Source: Clostridiales bacterium
Lineage (GTDB): Bacteria > Bacillota > Clostridia > Lachnospirales > Cellulosilyticaceae
DNA: 27,462 nt
NCBI GenBank assembly: GCA_019418225.1
Contig: DYCF01000054.1
Location: 1 to 27,462, forward strand
Direction of reading: 5' to 3'
Of the stretch, positions 1-7,211 are shown one piece after another; position 1 is the first letter of the stretch, and every line of letters starts with the position of its first letter. The notes beneath the pieces are model-generated. The model saw only the letters and a program-made list of their open reading frames with translations, was not told the DNA's origin and did no database searches. The position numbers and the translations under genes were made by a program.

Positions 1-52
1 TCTATTTCTAGACTAGTAAAATACTATGGAAAAGTTAATTGTCTACAGCCTG

Positions 53-88
53 AAGTGCGTAAAAGATAATATTTTACACACTTTGTTT
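53..88 (+). terminator. Probable intrinsic terminator of an upstream unit
   Basis: AAGTGCGTAAAA (53-64) pairs with TTTTACACACTT (72-83) with one C/A mismatch, and a T-rich stretch follows. No gene end is visible upstream inside the window, so it would terminate transcription entering from the left. Bases 89-232 are AT-rich and I see nothing else in them. Confidence 0.45.
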
Positions 89-232
89 ATTTCTACAAGT
101 ATCAAAATAACATATATTAAATTGCTTATTGCAAAAAACAAATAAGTATAATATTTAAAGTGGATTTTTTTCAGGCAGATTGCCTATATAGAATAAGATA
201 AATATATGTAATAAATTTTTTTAAAAAAGGTA

Positions 233-261
233 TTGACTTAGGTCAAAATATATAATATACT
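233..261 (+). promoter_or_regulatory. Promoter of the tRNA-Leu/tRNA-Ser unit
   Basis: TTGACT (233-238), a 17-bp spacer and TATACT (256-261) form a near-consensus vegetative promoter about 30 bp upstream of the first tRNA. It fits constitutive, strong stable-RNA transcription. Confidence 0.8.
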
Positions 262-292
262 AAGTGAGCAGTAGCGGTTGAGCAAGTATCGT

Positions 293-376
293 GCCCGAGT
301 GGCGGAACTGGCAGACGCACAGGACTTAAAATCCTGCGAGCTAACCCTCGTACCGGTTCGATTCCGGTCTCGGGCA
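293..376 (+). tRNA. tRNA-Leu (anticodon TAA)
   Basis: Acceptor strands GCCCGAG (293-299) and CTCGGGC (369-375) pair fully, with discriminator A376. The anticodon stem CAGGA/TCCTG encloses a 7-nt loop with TAA at 327-329, which reads UUA leucine codons. The T-arm GGTTCGATTCC is canonical and a long variable arm is present, as expected for a class II tRNA. The 3' CCA is not encoded, so it must be added after transcription. Confidence 0.97.
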
Positions 377-411
377 TATTTATTCAGCCTGCTGCATAAA
401 TAATTTAATAA

Positions 412-497
412 GCAGAGATGGTCGAGTTGGTTTAAGGCACCGGTCTTGAAAACCGGCGAGGGTAACACCTCCCTGGGTTCGAATCCCAGTCTCTGCG
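412..497 (+). tRNA. tRNA-Ser (anticodon TGA)
   Basis: Acceptor strands GCAGAGA (412-418) and TCTCTGC (490-496) pair, with discriminator G497, the usual base for tRNA-Ser. The anticodon stem CCGGT/ACCGG holds TGA at 447-449, which reads UCA. A long variable arm and the T-arm GGGTTCGAATCCC are visible. CCA is not encoded. It lies 35 bp after tRNA-Leu and shares its promoter and terminator. Confidence 0.97.
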
Positions 498-508
498 TTA
501 GATAAGGA

Positions 509-540
509 AGAGGTCATTCGTTTGAATGACCTCTTTTTTG
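509..540 (+). terminator. Intrinsic terminator of the tRNA unit
   Basis: An 11-bp perfect stem, AGAGGTCATTC (509-519) with GAATGACCTCT (524-534), has a 4-nt loop and is followed by a T-run. It lies 12 bp after tRNA-Ser. Confidence 0.9.
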
Positions 541-550
541 CGTTAGCATA

Positions 551-660
551 GAGAAACCAACTAAAACCTTGAAATATATATGTACGTAAATTGCTTTCTC
601 TCAATGATTTCACATTACTAAAAGTTATGAATAACTAAAATTTATAAATGTGAAATCTAC
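551..660. repeat. Dispersed 110-bp structured repeat, copy A
   Basis: This segment aligns without gaps to 8694-8803 at about 94 of 110 positions (my hand count). The right half has an 11-bp inverted repeat, GATTTCACATT (606-616) with AATGTGAAATC (647-657), enclosing a second one, AGTTAT GA ATAACT (623-636). There is no coding potential. The rest of the 541-772 gap is AT-rich DNA plus the promoter of the next gene. It could be a MITE-like element or a structured RNA; I do not recognise the family. Confidence 0.75.
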
Positions 661-714
661 AATAAATATGTAATTTAAATATTCCATTAATTTGTATTTG
701 TTTTGAATAGGTAG

Positions 715-723
715 TGCTATAAT
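715..723 (+). promoter_or_regulatory. Extended -10 promoter for the TraB/GumN gene
   Basis: TG-C-TATAAT (715-723) is a full extended -10 element about 50 bp upstream of the ATG. No good -35 is seen at 16-18 bp, which the TG extension can compensate for. Confidence 0.5.
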
Positions 724-772
724 AAATGAGACGAATATTAATAATAGGGACTAAAAATAGGGTGGTGTTGAA

Positions 773-2194
773 ATGGTTAGAGTCTTGTATGAGTGGAAGA
801 ACAATGTAAGGAAGCTCTGTGCAGTGATGTTAGTTGGCATAATGTGTGTAGCACCAGTTATGGCACAGGAACAGGTAAGTAATGATTATCCTAGCGCATG
901 GGCTATGGAAGCGGTCATGGAGGGACAGAATTATGGCATATATCCTTTGACTTGGCATGAGAATTTTAAGGCTAAGATTACTAAGGCGCAGATTGCTACG
1001 TTGAAAAAGGGAATTAGTGAGAAGATACAGAGCATAAGTGGGGTAAAATTAAAAGAAAATGCTATAGATGAACAGGTTAAGGGTAATACAAGAGGAGAAG
1101 TTTTAAGAGGGTTATTTTTAGTACTTAAGAATTATGAGTACCCAGTAGACTTAGGATTAGATGAAATAGATGCTATAGAATTTATGCAAAAAAACAATAT
1201 TTTATCCGGAAATACTAAGGATTTTAAATTAAATAGGGTATGTACTATAGAAGAAGCTATTGTATTTGGCACACGTATTACAGATTGGGTATATAATCAA
1301 TTGGATGCAGGGAGCAAAGGTTACTTTTGGAAAGTAGAAGGCGGAAAAAATGATGTATATCTATTTGGTTCTATCCATGCAGCGGATGCTAGATTGTATC
1401 CTTTTGCTCAAGAGATATTAGAGGCCTATGATACGGCTGATGTGATTGGATTTGAAATTGATACATCAGATGAAGCAGATTATAATAAATTTGCTAATTT
1501 AGCACTTTATGATGATGGTTCTTCATTAAAGGATCATGTTTCAGAGGAAACATATGATTTATTGTTATCATGCAAAGAAGCGATAGGCTTAACAGAAACA
1601 CAGCTTAATAAATTTAAGGTCTGGTATTTGAGTAATTATGTATCTACTTTAAGTTTAAGTGATATAAGAGAAGTTGAAGAGTCGCAAGAAGCTGTAGAGT
1701 ATGGCATTGATAATTATTTCTTTTATAAGGCGTATTATGATGATAAGGAGATTTATCCGTTAGAGAGCTATGAGATACAGGCAAAAATGTTTGATAGTTT
1801 TTCTGATGAATTGCAGGAATACTTACTGTTAGGAAATTTATATAATTTGTTATATAGTGAGGATTCAAGTGAAGCTTTAAGTGAAGAAGAGATTAAAGCA
1901 ATGAATGATCAATGGTTAACGTTAATGAAGGCTGGAGATATTGAAGGATTTAAGGTATATTATGATACAAGTAATGTTGATTTAGGAAATGAAGTGTTAA
2001 CTAAGGAATACATAGATAAATTACTCACAAATCGTGATGCAAAGATGGCAGAAAAAATTGAGGGGTGCTTAAATAATGAGACTGGAAACACATATTTTAT
2101 AATAGTGGGGGCAGCGCATTACATTAGTGCACGAGATAATAGTGTAATTGATCAATTAAAAGCAAAGGGATATACTGTAACACAAATTAAATAG
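773..2194 (+). CDS. Exported TraB/GumN family protein with SLH-like N-terminal segments
   Basis: This is a 473-residue protein. Residues 1-31 form a signal peptide: basic N-region, hydrophobic LCAVMLVGIMCVAPVMA, likely cleavage after Ala31. Residues about 38-85 and 130-170 look like degenerate S-layer-homology repeats (SAWAMEAVMEGQNYGI, then ITKAQIATL). Residues about 185-472 match the TraB/GumN (TIKI-like) fold: WKVEGGKNDVYLFGSIHAA carries the GSIH motif, an acidic helix follows, and VGAAHYISARDNSVIDQLK near the C-terminus is the second conserved His segment. Eukaryotic TIKI relatives are metalloproteases; bacterial members are mostly uncharacterised, so the activity is inferred. A GGTGG site precedes the ATG. 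It is monocistronic: a tRNA unit lies upstream and a riboswitch promoter begins 11 bp after the stop. Its location is probably the cell surface. Confidence 0.82.
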   Translation: MVRVLYEWKNNVRKLCAVMLVGIMCVAPVMAQEQVSNDYPSAWAMEAVMEGQNYGIYPLTWHENFKAKITKAQIATLKKGISEKIQSISGVKLKENAIDEQVKGNTRGEVLRGLFLVLKNYEYPVDLGLDEIDAIEFMQKNNILSGNTKDFKLNRVCTIEEAIVFGTRITDWVYNQLDAGSKGYFWKVEGGKNDVYLFGSIHAADARLYPFAQEILEAYDTADVIGFEIDTSDEADYNKFANLALYDDGSSLKDHVSEETYDLLLSCKEAIGLTETQLNKFKVWYLSNYVSTLSLSDIREVEESQEAVEYGIDNYFFYKAYYDDKEIYPLESYEIQAKMFDSFSDELQEYLLLGNLYNLLYSEDSSEALSEEEIKAMNDQWLTLMKAGDIEGFKVYYDTSNVDLGNEVLTKEYIDKLLTNRDAKMAEKIEGCLNNETGNTYFIIVGAAHYISARDNSVIDQLKAKGYTVTQIK

Positions 2195-2205
2195 TGGTCT
2201 TTGTT

Positions 2206-2233
2206 TTGAGATAAAGACAAGTAGTGATATAAT
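2206..2233 (+). promoter_or_regulatory. Promoter of the thi operon leader
   Basis: TTGAGA (2206-2211), a 16-bp spacer and TATAAT (2228-2233). Transcription would start near 2240, about 50 nt before the TPP aptamer. Confidence 0.7.
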
Positions 2234-2289
2234 AAAGAAAGAGTCTGGAAGAATATAAATAGACTTAAAGTAAGAGATTAAAAAGCTAA

Positions 2290-2383
2290 GATAGTGGAGG
2301 GAGCCTGTGAGGCAGGCTGAGAGGAAGTTGACAGCTTCGACCTATGACCTGATTTGGATAATGCCAACGTAGGGAACATTATG
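2290..2383 (+). promoter_or_regulatory. TPP riboswitch (THI element)
   Basis: The conserved TPP-aptamer blocks appear in order: GGGAGCC (2300-2306), GGCTGAGAGG, GACC, ACCTGATTTGGATAATGCCA and CGTAGGGAA. The P1 helix can form from ATAGTG (2291-2296) and CATTAT (2377-2382) with one G-U pair. TPP binding represses thiamine genes, and the thiM-thiE-HAD-thiD operon follows. A strong terminator about 85 nt downstream suggests transcriptional control, but I could not identify the antiterminator with confidence. Confidence 0.96.
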
Positions 2384-2467
2384 AAATTAAAGGGGTAATT
2401 TTATCCTAAAATAGTTTTACTATTTTTTAATAGAGTAATAGTTACGTGGTTAAATAAATGAGGAAAT

Positions 2468-2506
2468 AAGGAGCTGTTGTACTAACTTAGTATAAAGCTC
2501 CTTTTT
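2468..2506 (+). terminator. Terminator downstream of the TPP aptamer
   Basis: AAGGAGCT (2468-2475) pairs with AGCTCCTT (2496-2503), extended inward by TTGTACTAA with TTAGTATAA after one bulged G. T-run 2502-2506 follows. It is the most likely expression platform of the riboswitch. A weaker AT-rich hairpin, AAAATAGT/ACTATTTT (2408-2426), also ends in T residues and is an alternative. Confidence 0.8.
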
Positions 2507-2545
2507 CTATATAAAAATTTCTATATAAGAATTTCTATACAAAAG
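2504..2545. repeat. Three tandem 14-bp units after the leader terminator
   Basis: TTTCTATATAAAAA (2504-2517), TTTCTATATAAGAA (2518-2531) and TTTCTATACAAAAG (2532-2545) are contiguous. The remaining leader DNA, 2546-2759, has no gene. It holds a lone TATAAT (2617-2622) without a convincing -35, and GTAAACGTTA (2721-2730), which only loosely resembles a cre site. Confidence 0.75.
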
Positions 2546-2759
2546 TTTTTTGTGCAAAAGTGTAATTTTAAATTACGGGCCAAACGTCTTTATATTTAAA
2601 ATACAAATAAATGTTATATAATTAACTGTATTATTTAATCAGAGAGGCACTTTGCAAAAAAATTATTGGCACATGAATAGATTAAGTTTGAAGTGGCAAT
2701 TAATTTACATTGAATATGAAGTAAACGTTAATGGATATTAGGAAAGGGAGATTAAAATA

Positions 2760-3587
2760 ATGGAATTAAACAGTATTGTTAGAAATATACGTGAAAATGG
2801 CGCTTTGGTGCATTGCATTACAAATTATGTAACGGTCAATGATTGTGCCAATATTGTATTAGCCAGTGGTGGCTCCCCTATTATGGCGGATGATGTTTTG
2901 GAGGTTGAAGATATTACAAGTATGTGTCACGCATTGGTAATTAATATTGGGACCTTAAATATAAGGACGATAGATTCTATGATTAGAGCAGGACGCAGAG
3001 CGAATCATCTAGGTCATCCGGTTATTTTAGATCCAGTAGGAATAGGTGCTTCGGAGCTTAGAATGCAGACGGTTCTTCAACTTTTACAGGAAGTAAAAGT
3101 TTCTGTTATTCGAGGCAATATATCTGAGATTAAAGCAATCTATGAAGGCTCAGGTGTAACACAAGGTGTGGATGCAGTAGGGGAAGATAAAATAAATGAA
3201 GAAAATCTAGACCAGGCCATTATGTTAGCAAAGAGTTTAAGTAGAAGATTAAATGCAGTCATTGCAATTACGGGCATGATTGATATAGTTGCACAAGGCG
3301 ATATGGCATATGTTATTCGTAATGGGCATAGTATGATGTCTAGGATTACTGGAACAGGATGTATGTTAACAAGTGTTATTGGAAGTTACTGTGGTGCAAA
3401 TCAAGATAACATATTAGAAGCAACAGCTGCTGCAGTAAGTGCAATGGGGCTTTGCGGTGAACTTGCTTATAATAAAGTTCAAGTAAATGGTGAAGGGACT
3501 GGAAGCTTTAAGGTATACTTAATGGATTACATGAGCCTAATAGATGGAGAGATTTTAGCTAAAGGCGCAAGAATACAGCTGCGCTAA
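2760..3587 (+). CDS. thiM: Hydroxyethylthiazole kinase ThiM
   Basis: The 275-residue protein has the usual family length and phosphorylates 4-methyl-5-(2-hydroxyethyl)thiazole, giving the thiazole phosphate used by ThiE. Family signatures run through the sequence: VHCITNYVTVNDCANI near residues 17-33, SGGSPIMADD, NIGTL, ILDPVGIGAS, IRGNISEI, and the ribokinase-like anion-hole segment ITGTGCMLTS near residues 196-205. GGGAG lies upstream of the ATG. It is the first gene of the riboswitch-controlled operon and is followed 58 bp later by thiE. No thiC, thiG or other de novo genes appear here, so the operon as seen is a salvage module. Confidence 0.96.
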   Translation: MELNSIVRNIRENGALVHCITNYVTVNDCANIVLASGGSPIMADDVLEVEDITSMCHALVINIGTLNIRTIDSMIRAGRRANHLGHPVILDPVGIGASELRMQTVLQLLQEVKVSVIRGNISEIKAIYEGSGVTQGVDAVGEDKINEENLDQAIMLAKSLSRRLNAVIAITGMIDIVAQGDMAYVIRNGHSMMSRITGTGCMLTSVIGSYCGANQDNILEATAAAVSAMGLCGELAYNKVQVNGEGTGSFKVYLMDYMSLIDGEILAKGARIQLR

Positions 3588-3645
3588 GTCTTACAAAGGG
3601 TATCTGGTAAAATCAATAACGCATAAAGAACTAAGGAAGAGGGTA

Positions 3646-4323
3646 ATGAAGATGGAAAATAAATTAAATATAGACCAGGCGGCTATGTGTTTATATGCTG
3701 TAACAGATAGAAGTTGGTTAAATGGTAAAGCATTAGAGGAACAGGTTGAAGCAGCATTAAAAGGTGGCATTACTTGCTTGCAACTTAGAGAAAAGGATTT
3801 AGATGAAGAGGCGTTTATTGAAGAAGCTAAGAAAATTAAAAAACTAACAGATGCTTATAAGGTACCTTTTATTATTAATGATAATGTAAATGTTGCTTTG
3901 GCGGTAGATGCAGATGGCGTACATGTGGGGCAAAAGGATATGGCAGCACAAGACGTAAGGACAAAACTTGGCCCAGATAAGATATTGGGTGTATCAGCAC
4001 AAACAGTAGAACAGGCCATAAGTGCACAAGAAGCGGGGGCGGATTATATTGGTGTTGGTGCAATGTTTACGACTTCTACTAAAAAGGATGCTAATGCAAC
4101 TTCACGTGAGACACTTAAAGAAATTCGCAAAAATGTACATATTCCAATTGTAGCAATTGGTGGTATTAATAAAGAAAATCTCATGGAGTTAGCAGGCTAT
4201 GGTGCGGATGGCATTGCCGTAGTATCAGCTATCTTCGCACAAGAAAATATTGAGGAGGCTACTAGAGTACTGAAGGAATTGAGTAAAGAGATGGTAAAAG
4301 TTAAGGAGAGTGAAAAATGCTAA
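3646..4323 (+). CDS. thiE: Thiamine-phosphate synthase ThiE
   Basis: ThiE (225 residues, TIM barrel) joins HMP-pyrophosphate and thiazole phosphate to give thiamine phosphate. Visible motifs are LYAVTDRSWL, ITCLQLREKDLDEE (phosphate and diphosphate binding), FIINDNVNVALAVDADGVHVGQ (shown in part), IGVGAMFTTSTKKDA and IPIVAIGGI, then a C-terminal glycine-rich AGYGADGIAVVSAI. AGGAAG lies before ATG 3646; ATG 3652, two codons in, would also be served by the adjacent AGGG. The 3' end overlaps the following HAD gene by 7 bp, which argues for translational coupling. Confidence 0.96.
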   Translation: MKMENKLNIDQAAMCLYAVTDRSWLNGKALEEQVEAALKGGITCLQLREKDLDEEAFIEEAKKIKKLTDAYKVPFIINDNVNVALAVDADGVHVGQKDMAAQDVRTKLGPDKILGVSAQTVEQAISAQEAGADYIGVGAMFTTSTKKDANATSRETLKEIRKNVHIPIVAIGGINKENLMELAGYGADGIAVVSAIFAQENIEEATRVLKELSKEMVKVKESEKC

Positions 4324-4982
4324 AAGTGAATAGGCCTGAAATAAAGGGCATTATTTTTGATATGGATGGGACATTACTGGATTCTATGCCAACTTGGCGT
4401 GGCATTGGCGGAACTTTATTAAAGAATAATGGGATTCAGCCACCAGAAGATATTAATGATCGTTTAAAGGAATTAAGCTTTATAGATACAGCACATTATT
4501 TTAGAAGTGATTTAGGTTTACAAATGTCCGTAGAGGATATTGTAGCTGGCATTAATGATTTGATGCGCCGGGCTTATGCTGAGACGGTACCTTTAAAGAA
4601 AGGGACAAAGGAAGTCTTGGAACGCTTAAGAAATAAGGGCTATAAAATGAGCATTGCTACAGCGACAGATAGAGAATTGGCGTTAATAGGGCTTAAGAGA
4701 CTAGGCATTTTAGATTATTTTGAAGTGGTAGTTAGTTGTGGGGATATTGGACACTGGAAAGATGAACCGGCTATTTATAAAGAAGCTACTAAGATGATGG
4801 GCTTAAATGAAGATGAAGTGGTCATTGTAGAAGATGCGGGATATTGTGTAAAAACAGCTAAAGAAGCAGGCTTTAAAGTGTTAGGTATTTATGATTCAGA
4901 AGCAGAGTTAGAGGCTGAGATGATTAAAGAATTATGTGATTATTATATGCTAGAGATTACTGAGATGGAGGAATGGCTATGA
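4317..4982 (+). CDS. HAD-superfamily phosphatase in the thi operon
   Basis: The 221-residue protein belongs to the beta-phosphoglucomutase-like HAD subfamily (subfamily I, alpha-helical cap). Motif I is FDMDGTLLDS with nucleophile Asp15 and acid/base Asp17. Motif II Thr lies in MSIATATDRE, motif III Lys in HWKDEPAIY, and motif IV in VVIVEDAG. It overlaps thiE by 7 bp and thiD by 4 bp (ATGA), so it is an integral operon member. Dephosphorylation of thiamine phosphate, HMP-phosphate or another intermediate is a reasonable inference from position; sequence alone does not fix the substrate. GGAGAG precedes the ATG. Confidence 0.88.
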   Translation: MLKVNRPEIKGIIFDMDGTLLDSMPTWRGIGGTLLKNNGIQPPEDINDRLKELSFIDTAHYFRSDLGLQMSVEDIVAGINDLMRRAYAETVPLKKGTKEVLERLRNKGYKMSIATATDRELALIGLKRLGILDYFEVVVSCGDIGHWKDEPAIYKEATKMMGLNEDEVVIVEDAGYCVKTAKEAGFKVLGIYDSEAELEAEMIKELCDYYMLEITEMEEWL

Positions 4983-5761
4983 GAAAGGTTGTGACAATAG
5001 CAGGTTCAGATTGCAGTGGTGGTGCGGGTATTCAGGCAGATATTAAGACAATCACTGCTCATAAGATGTATGCCATGAGTGCGATTACAGCATTAACAGC
5101 TCAAAATACAACAGGTGTGTATGGTGTACAAGAGGTAACACCGGATTTTGTAGGGCAGCAGATAGATTGTATTGTAAATGATATTAGACCTGATGCTGTA
5201 AAAATAGGGATGATTTCTTCTAAGGAGATTATGGAAGTAATTGCAGCAAAGATTGAGGAATATAAGCTTGAAAATATTGTGTTAGACCCAGTTATGATTT
5301 CTACGAGTGGGAGCAAGTTAATGAGTGATGATGCCATTGAAACGCTTTGTAAAAAGGTGATGCCCAAAGCAACGCTTATTACACCGAACTTACATGAGGC
5401 AGCGTGTTTAGCTGGATTTGAAATACATACAAAAGATGATATGGTAACAGCCGCTCAGAAGATAGAAACTTTCTTTAAGGGGGATATTCTAATTAAAGGA
5501 GGACATTTAGAGGAGACCGCTGATGACTTACTTTATATAAAAGGCGAATGCATTTGGTTAGAAGGTAAGAAAATAAATAATCCTAATACACATGGTACTG
5601 GGTGTACGCTTTCGTCTGCTATTGCATGTAACTTAGCTGAGGGGCATAGCATGAAGGTAAGTGTAGAGAATGCTAAGGCTTATGTAACAGGTGCCATTAC
5701 AGCAAATCTAGATTTAGGAAAAGGTAGTGGCCCATTAAATCATTGCTATAGCATGGCGTAG
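4979..5761 (+). CDS. thiD: HMP/HMP-phosphate kinase ThiD
   Basis: ThiD phosphorylates hydroxymethylpyrimidine twice, giving HMP-pyrophosphate for ThiE. The protein opens with RKVVTIAGSDCSGGAGIQAD, the ribokinase-fold substrate loop. MSAITALTAQNT, DAVKIGMI, VLDPVMISTSG, LITPNLHEA and the catalytic NTHGTGCTLSSAIA follow. I chose ATG 4979: GGAGG (4967-4971) is 7 nt upstream and the start forms a classic ATGA overlap with the HAD stop. ATG 4973 is in frame but only 1 nt from the site. It is the last gene of the operon, followed by a weak hairpin. Confidence 0.95.
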   Translation: MRKVVTIAGSDCSGGAGIQADIKTITAHKMYAMSAITALTAQNTTGVYGVQEVTPDFVGQQIDCIVNDIRPDAVKIGMISSKEIMEVIAAKIEEYKLENIVLDPVMISTSGSKLMSDDAIETLCKKVMPKATLITPNLHEAACLAGFEIHTKDDMVTAAQKIETFFKGDILIKGGHLEETADDLLYIKGECIWLEGKKINNPNTHGTGCTLSSAIACNLAEGHSMKVSVENAKAYVTGAITANLDLGKGSGPLNHCYSMA

Positions 5762-5763
5762 AA

Positions 5764-5790
5764 AGTGTGACTTTAGTCACTCTATTTTGT
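5764..5790 (+). terminator. Weak hairpin after thiD
   Basis: GTGAC (5767-5771) pairs with GTCAC (5776-5780), extended after one mismatch, and is followed by ATTTTGT. It lies immediately after the thiD stop. The stem is short, so efficiency is uncertain. Confidence 0.4.
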
Positions 5791-6101
5791 ACATAATGTA
5801 AAGTCGTAAGGAGAGAATTTTAGCAGTTTTAATGTAAAAGTTTAAGATGATATTGAAATAGGGACAAATTAGTGCAAAATAGTGGGGTAGGATTGTTTTA
5901 CATGGACAGTCAAAAGTCCATATAAATATACAAAGGTAGTCATAGTTTATGAGCGCAAGTAATAAATTAATATATAGGTACAATCAAAATTGTACTAGGG
6001 GGAAAAATAGTTATTGTATGTGAAAATTACGTTAGAGGAGATGAAAATATAGTGTATTGCAGAAGTCGATAATAAAATAGGCTTAGTTAGGGGGAAATAA
6101 A
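5791..6101 (+). other. Intergenic stretch with two inverted repeats
   Basis: No gene is supported here. Two inverted repeats are visible: ATGGAC/GTCCAT within about 5901-5921, and a perfect 7-bp pair GTACAAT/ATTGTAC at 5978-5995. The latter lies roughly 110 bp upstream of the next gene and could be an operator. A GGGGG ribosome-binding site ends the stretch. I see no convincing promoter. Confidence 0.4.
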
Positions 6102-6611
6102 ATGAGAGAACAAAATCTTGGTCCAATTAATGAAGGGTATGAAGCAAATAAGGTATATGAATATTTTTTGGGGGCTACGCCAGATCTTAACTTTGCTAAT
6201 AATGTGGTGATTGGCTTAAGTAATCCAATTAATTCAGGGGTTAATCTATGTTTGGATGCGGCAATAATATGTAATCTATCAAAAGAGTTATGTCGTATAG
6301 AAATATGTAATGCTTACCGTACTTTGGATAACTTAGAAAAGGTAGAACGTATTTCAATGGCAAATCTCAATTGTAATCCTTGTGGTGTACCTAAAGGTGG
6401 AATATTCTTTGGGATGAATCAGAAGCCTCCTAAGGAAACAAGTTGGTGTACAACAACTGTAAAAGAGTATGAGACTTTGAGCATAAAGGAAGATGGCATA
6501 ATAATTGTGGCACCGGGAACAAGCCACTATTATGTAATTACATCATTAGTAGGACTTAAGAAACCAACAATTAATATGAGTTTTAAATGGTGGGAAGAAA
6601 AAATAGAGTAA
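6102..6611 (+). CDS. Conserved-looking protein of unknown function
   Basis: I do not recognise this 169-residue protein. It has no signal peptide or membrane segment, is rich in Asn and has clustered cysteines (CLDAAIICNLSKELCRIEIC near residues 52-71, then NCNPCG and WCTTT). It looks like a compact beta-rich soluble domain ending in NMSFKWWEEK. A GGGGG ribosome-binding site lies 7-11 bp before the ATG. It faces the cytochrome b5-like gene tail-to-tail across a shared terminator. A DUF-type clostridial family is likely, but I cannot name it securely. Confidence 0.7.
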   Translation: MREQNLGPINEGYEANKVYEYFLGATPDLNFANNVVIGLSNPINSGVNLCLDAAIICNLSKELCRIEICNAYRTLDNLEKVERISMANLNCNPCGVPKGGIFFGMNQKPPKETSWCTTTVKEYETLSIKEDGIIIVAPGTSHYYVITSLVGLKKPTINMSFKWWEEKIE

Positions 6612-6617
6612 GTTTTA

Positions 6618-6668
6618 AAATAAACGGTAATTCACTTGTGTTAGGGGTGAATTACCATTTATTTTTTA
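6618..6668. terminator. Bidirectional intrinsic terminator
   Basis: An 18-bp arm starting AAATAAACGGTAATTCAC (6618-6635) pairs with the arm ending at 6664 with one C/A mismatch. T-runs flank it on the + strand and A-runs on its left side, so it can serve both convergent genes. Confidence 0.85.
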
Positions 6669-6673
6669 GAGAT

Positions 6674-7078
6674 TTAGTCTTGGTCTTCTGTGTTTGAGGA
6701 TGAGGGAGCTGTAGATGGATAAATGATGTGGCCTACGATAGGAACTTTTTGTGCCATTTCAATAAGATTATTACTATGATAAATGGTAAACTGAGTAGAG
6801 TAGTCATGACCTGGGATAAGAGAGAAATGTGTGCCGGTAGCCCATGCACCGCTATTTGAGATATCAAAGACAATGCCATTAGCAGAAACATAAGCAGGTG
6901 AACCATTTTGTCCATTATAGTAAGTTTCTAATTCGTAAAGAGTGAACACGCGAGGCGGGATAGTCAAGGTAGGGCCTAGTATTTGAGCTATAGCTTTAGT
7001 ATCATCTAAATAGGCCCCCATTTCATCAAGATTATTAAGTGAAAAGGGAGAATGCATATAATTACACTTAGGAAACAT
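6674..7078 (-). CDS. Cytochrome b5-like heme/steroid-binding domain protein
   Basis: This is a 134-residue protein. Residues about 44-115 match the bacterial cytochrome b5-like (Cyt-b5) domain: FTLYELETYYNGQNGSPAYV, then NGIVFDISNSGAW, GTHFSLIPGHDYSTQF, an acidic-basic helix and KVPIVGHI. The eukaryotic HPGG heme motif is absent, as in most bacterial single-domain members, so heme binding cannot be assumed. His in THF, GHD and YHS are candidate ligands. The C-terminus is a Ser/Pro/Asp tail, and residues 1-40 are unassigned. There is no membrane anchor, unlike many Clostridia homologs. AAGGAT lies 8 bp upstream. An inverted repeat TAAACT/AGTTTA (7101-7118) sits in its probable promoter region. 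Confidence 0.8.
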   Translation of the reverse strand: MFPKCNYMHSPFSLNNLDEMGAYLDDTKAIAQILGPTLTIPPRVFTLYELETYYNGQNGSPAYVSANGIVFDISNSGAWATGTHFSLIPGHDYSTQFTIYHSNNLIEMAQKVPIVGHIIYPSTAPSSSNTEDQD

Positions 7079-7211
7079 GGATAGGATCCTTTCTAAAAGT
7101 TAAACTCTATATAGTTTATTAAAAGAAGGGAAAATGTATGAGAGGACCATGTGAAATATATATGTTACATGATATAATTGTATAAAATTCTGTCAATTGG
7201 GCGGTGTTAGC

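Noticed and set aside
2719..2732. Catabolite-responsive element (cre)
   Set aside because: GTAAACGTTA has a palindromic core but lacks the conserved outer bases of the cre consensus.
5101..5367. Minus-strand frame inside thiD, and similar antisense frames elsewhere
   Set aside because: They lie fully inside well-supported genes on the other strand and show no family features.
7140..7180. Third copy of the 110-bp repeat
   Set aside because: Only about 13 bases (GAAATATATATGT) resemble copy A and the hairpin half is missing.
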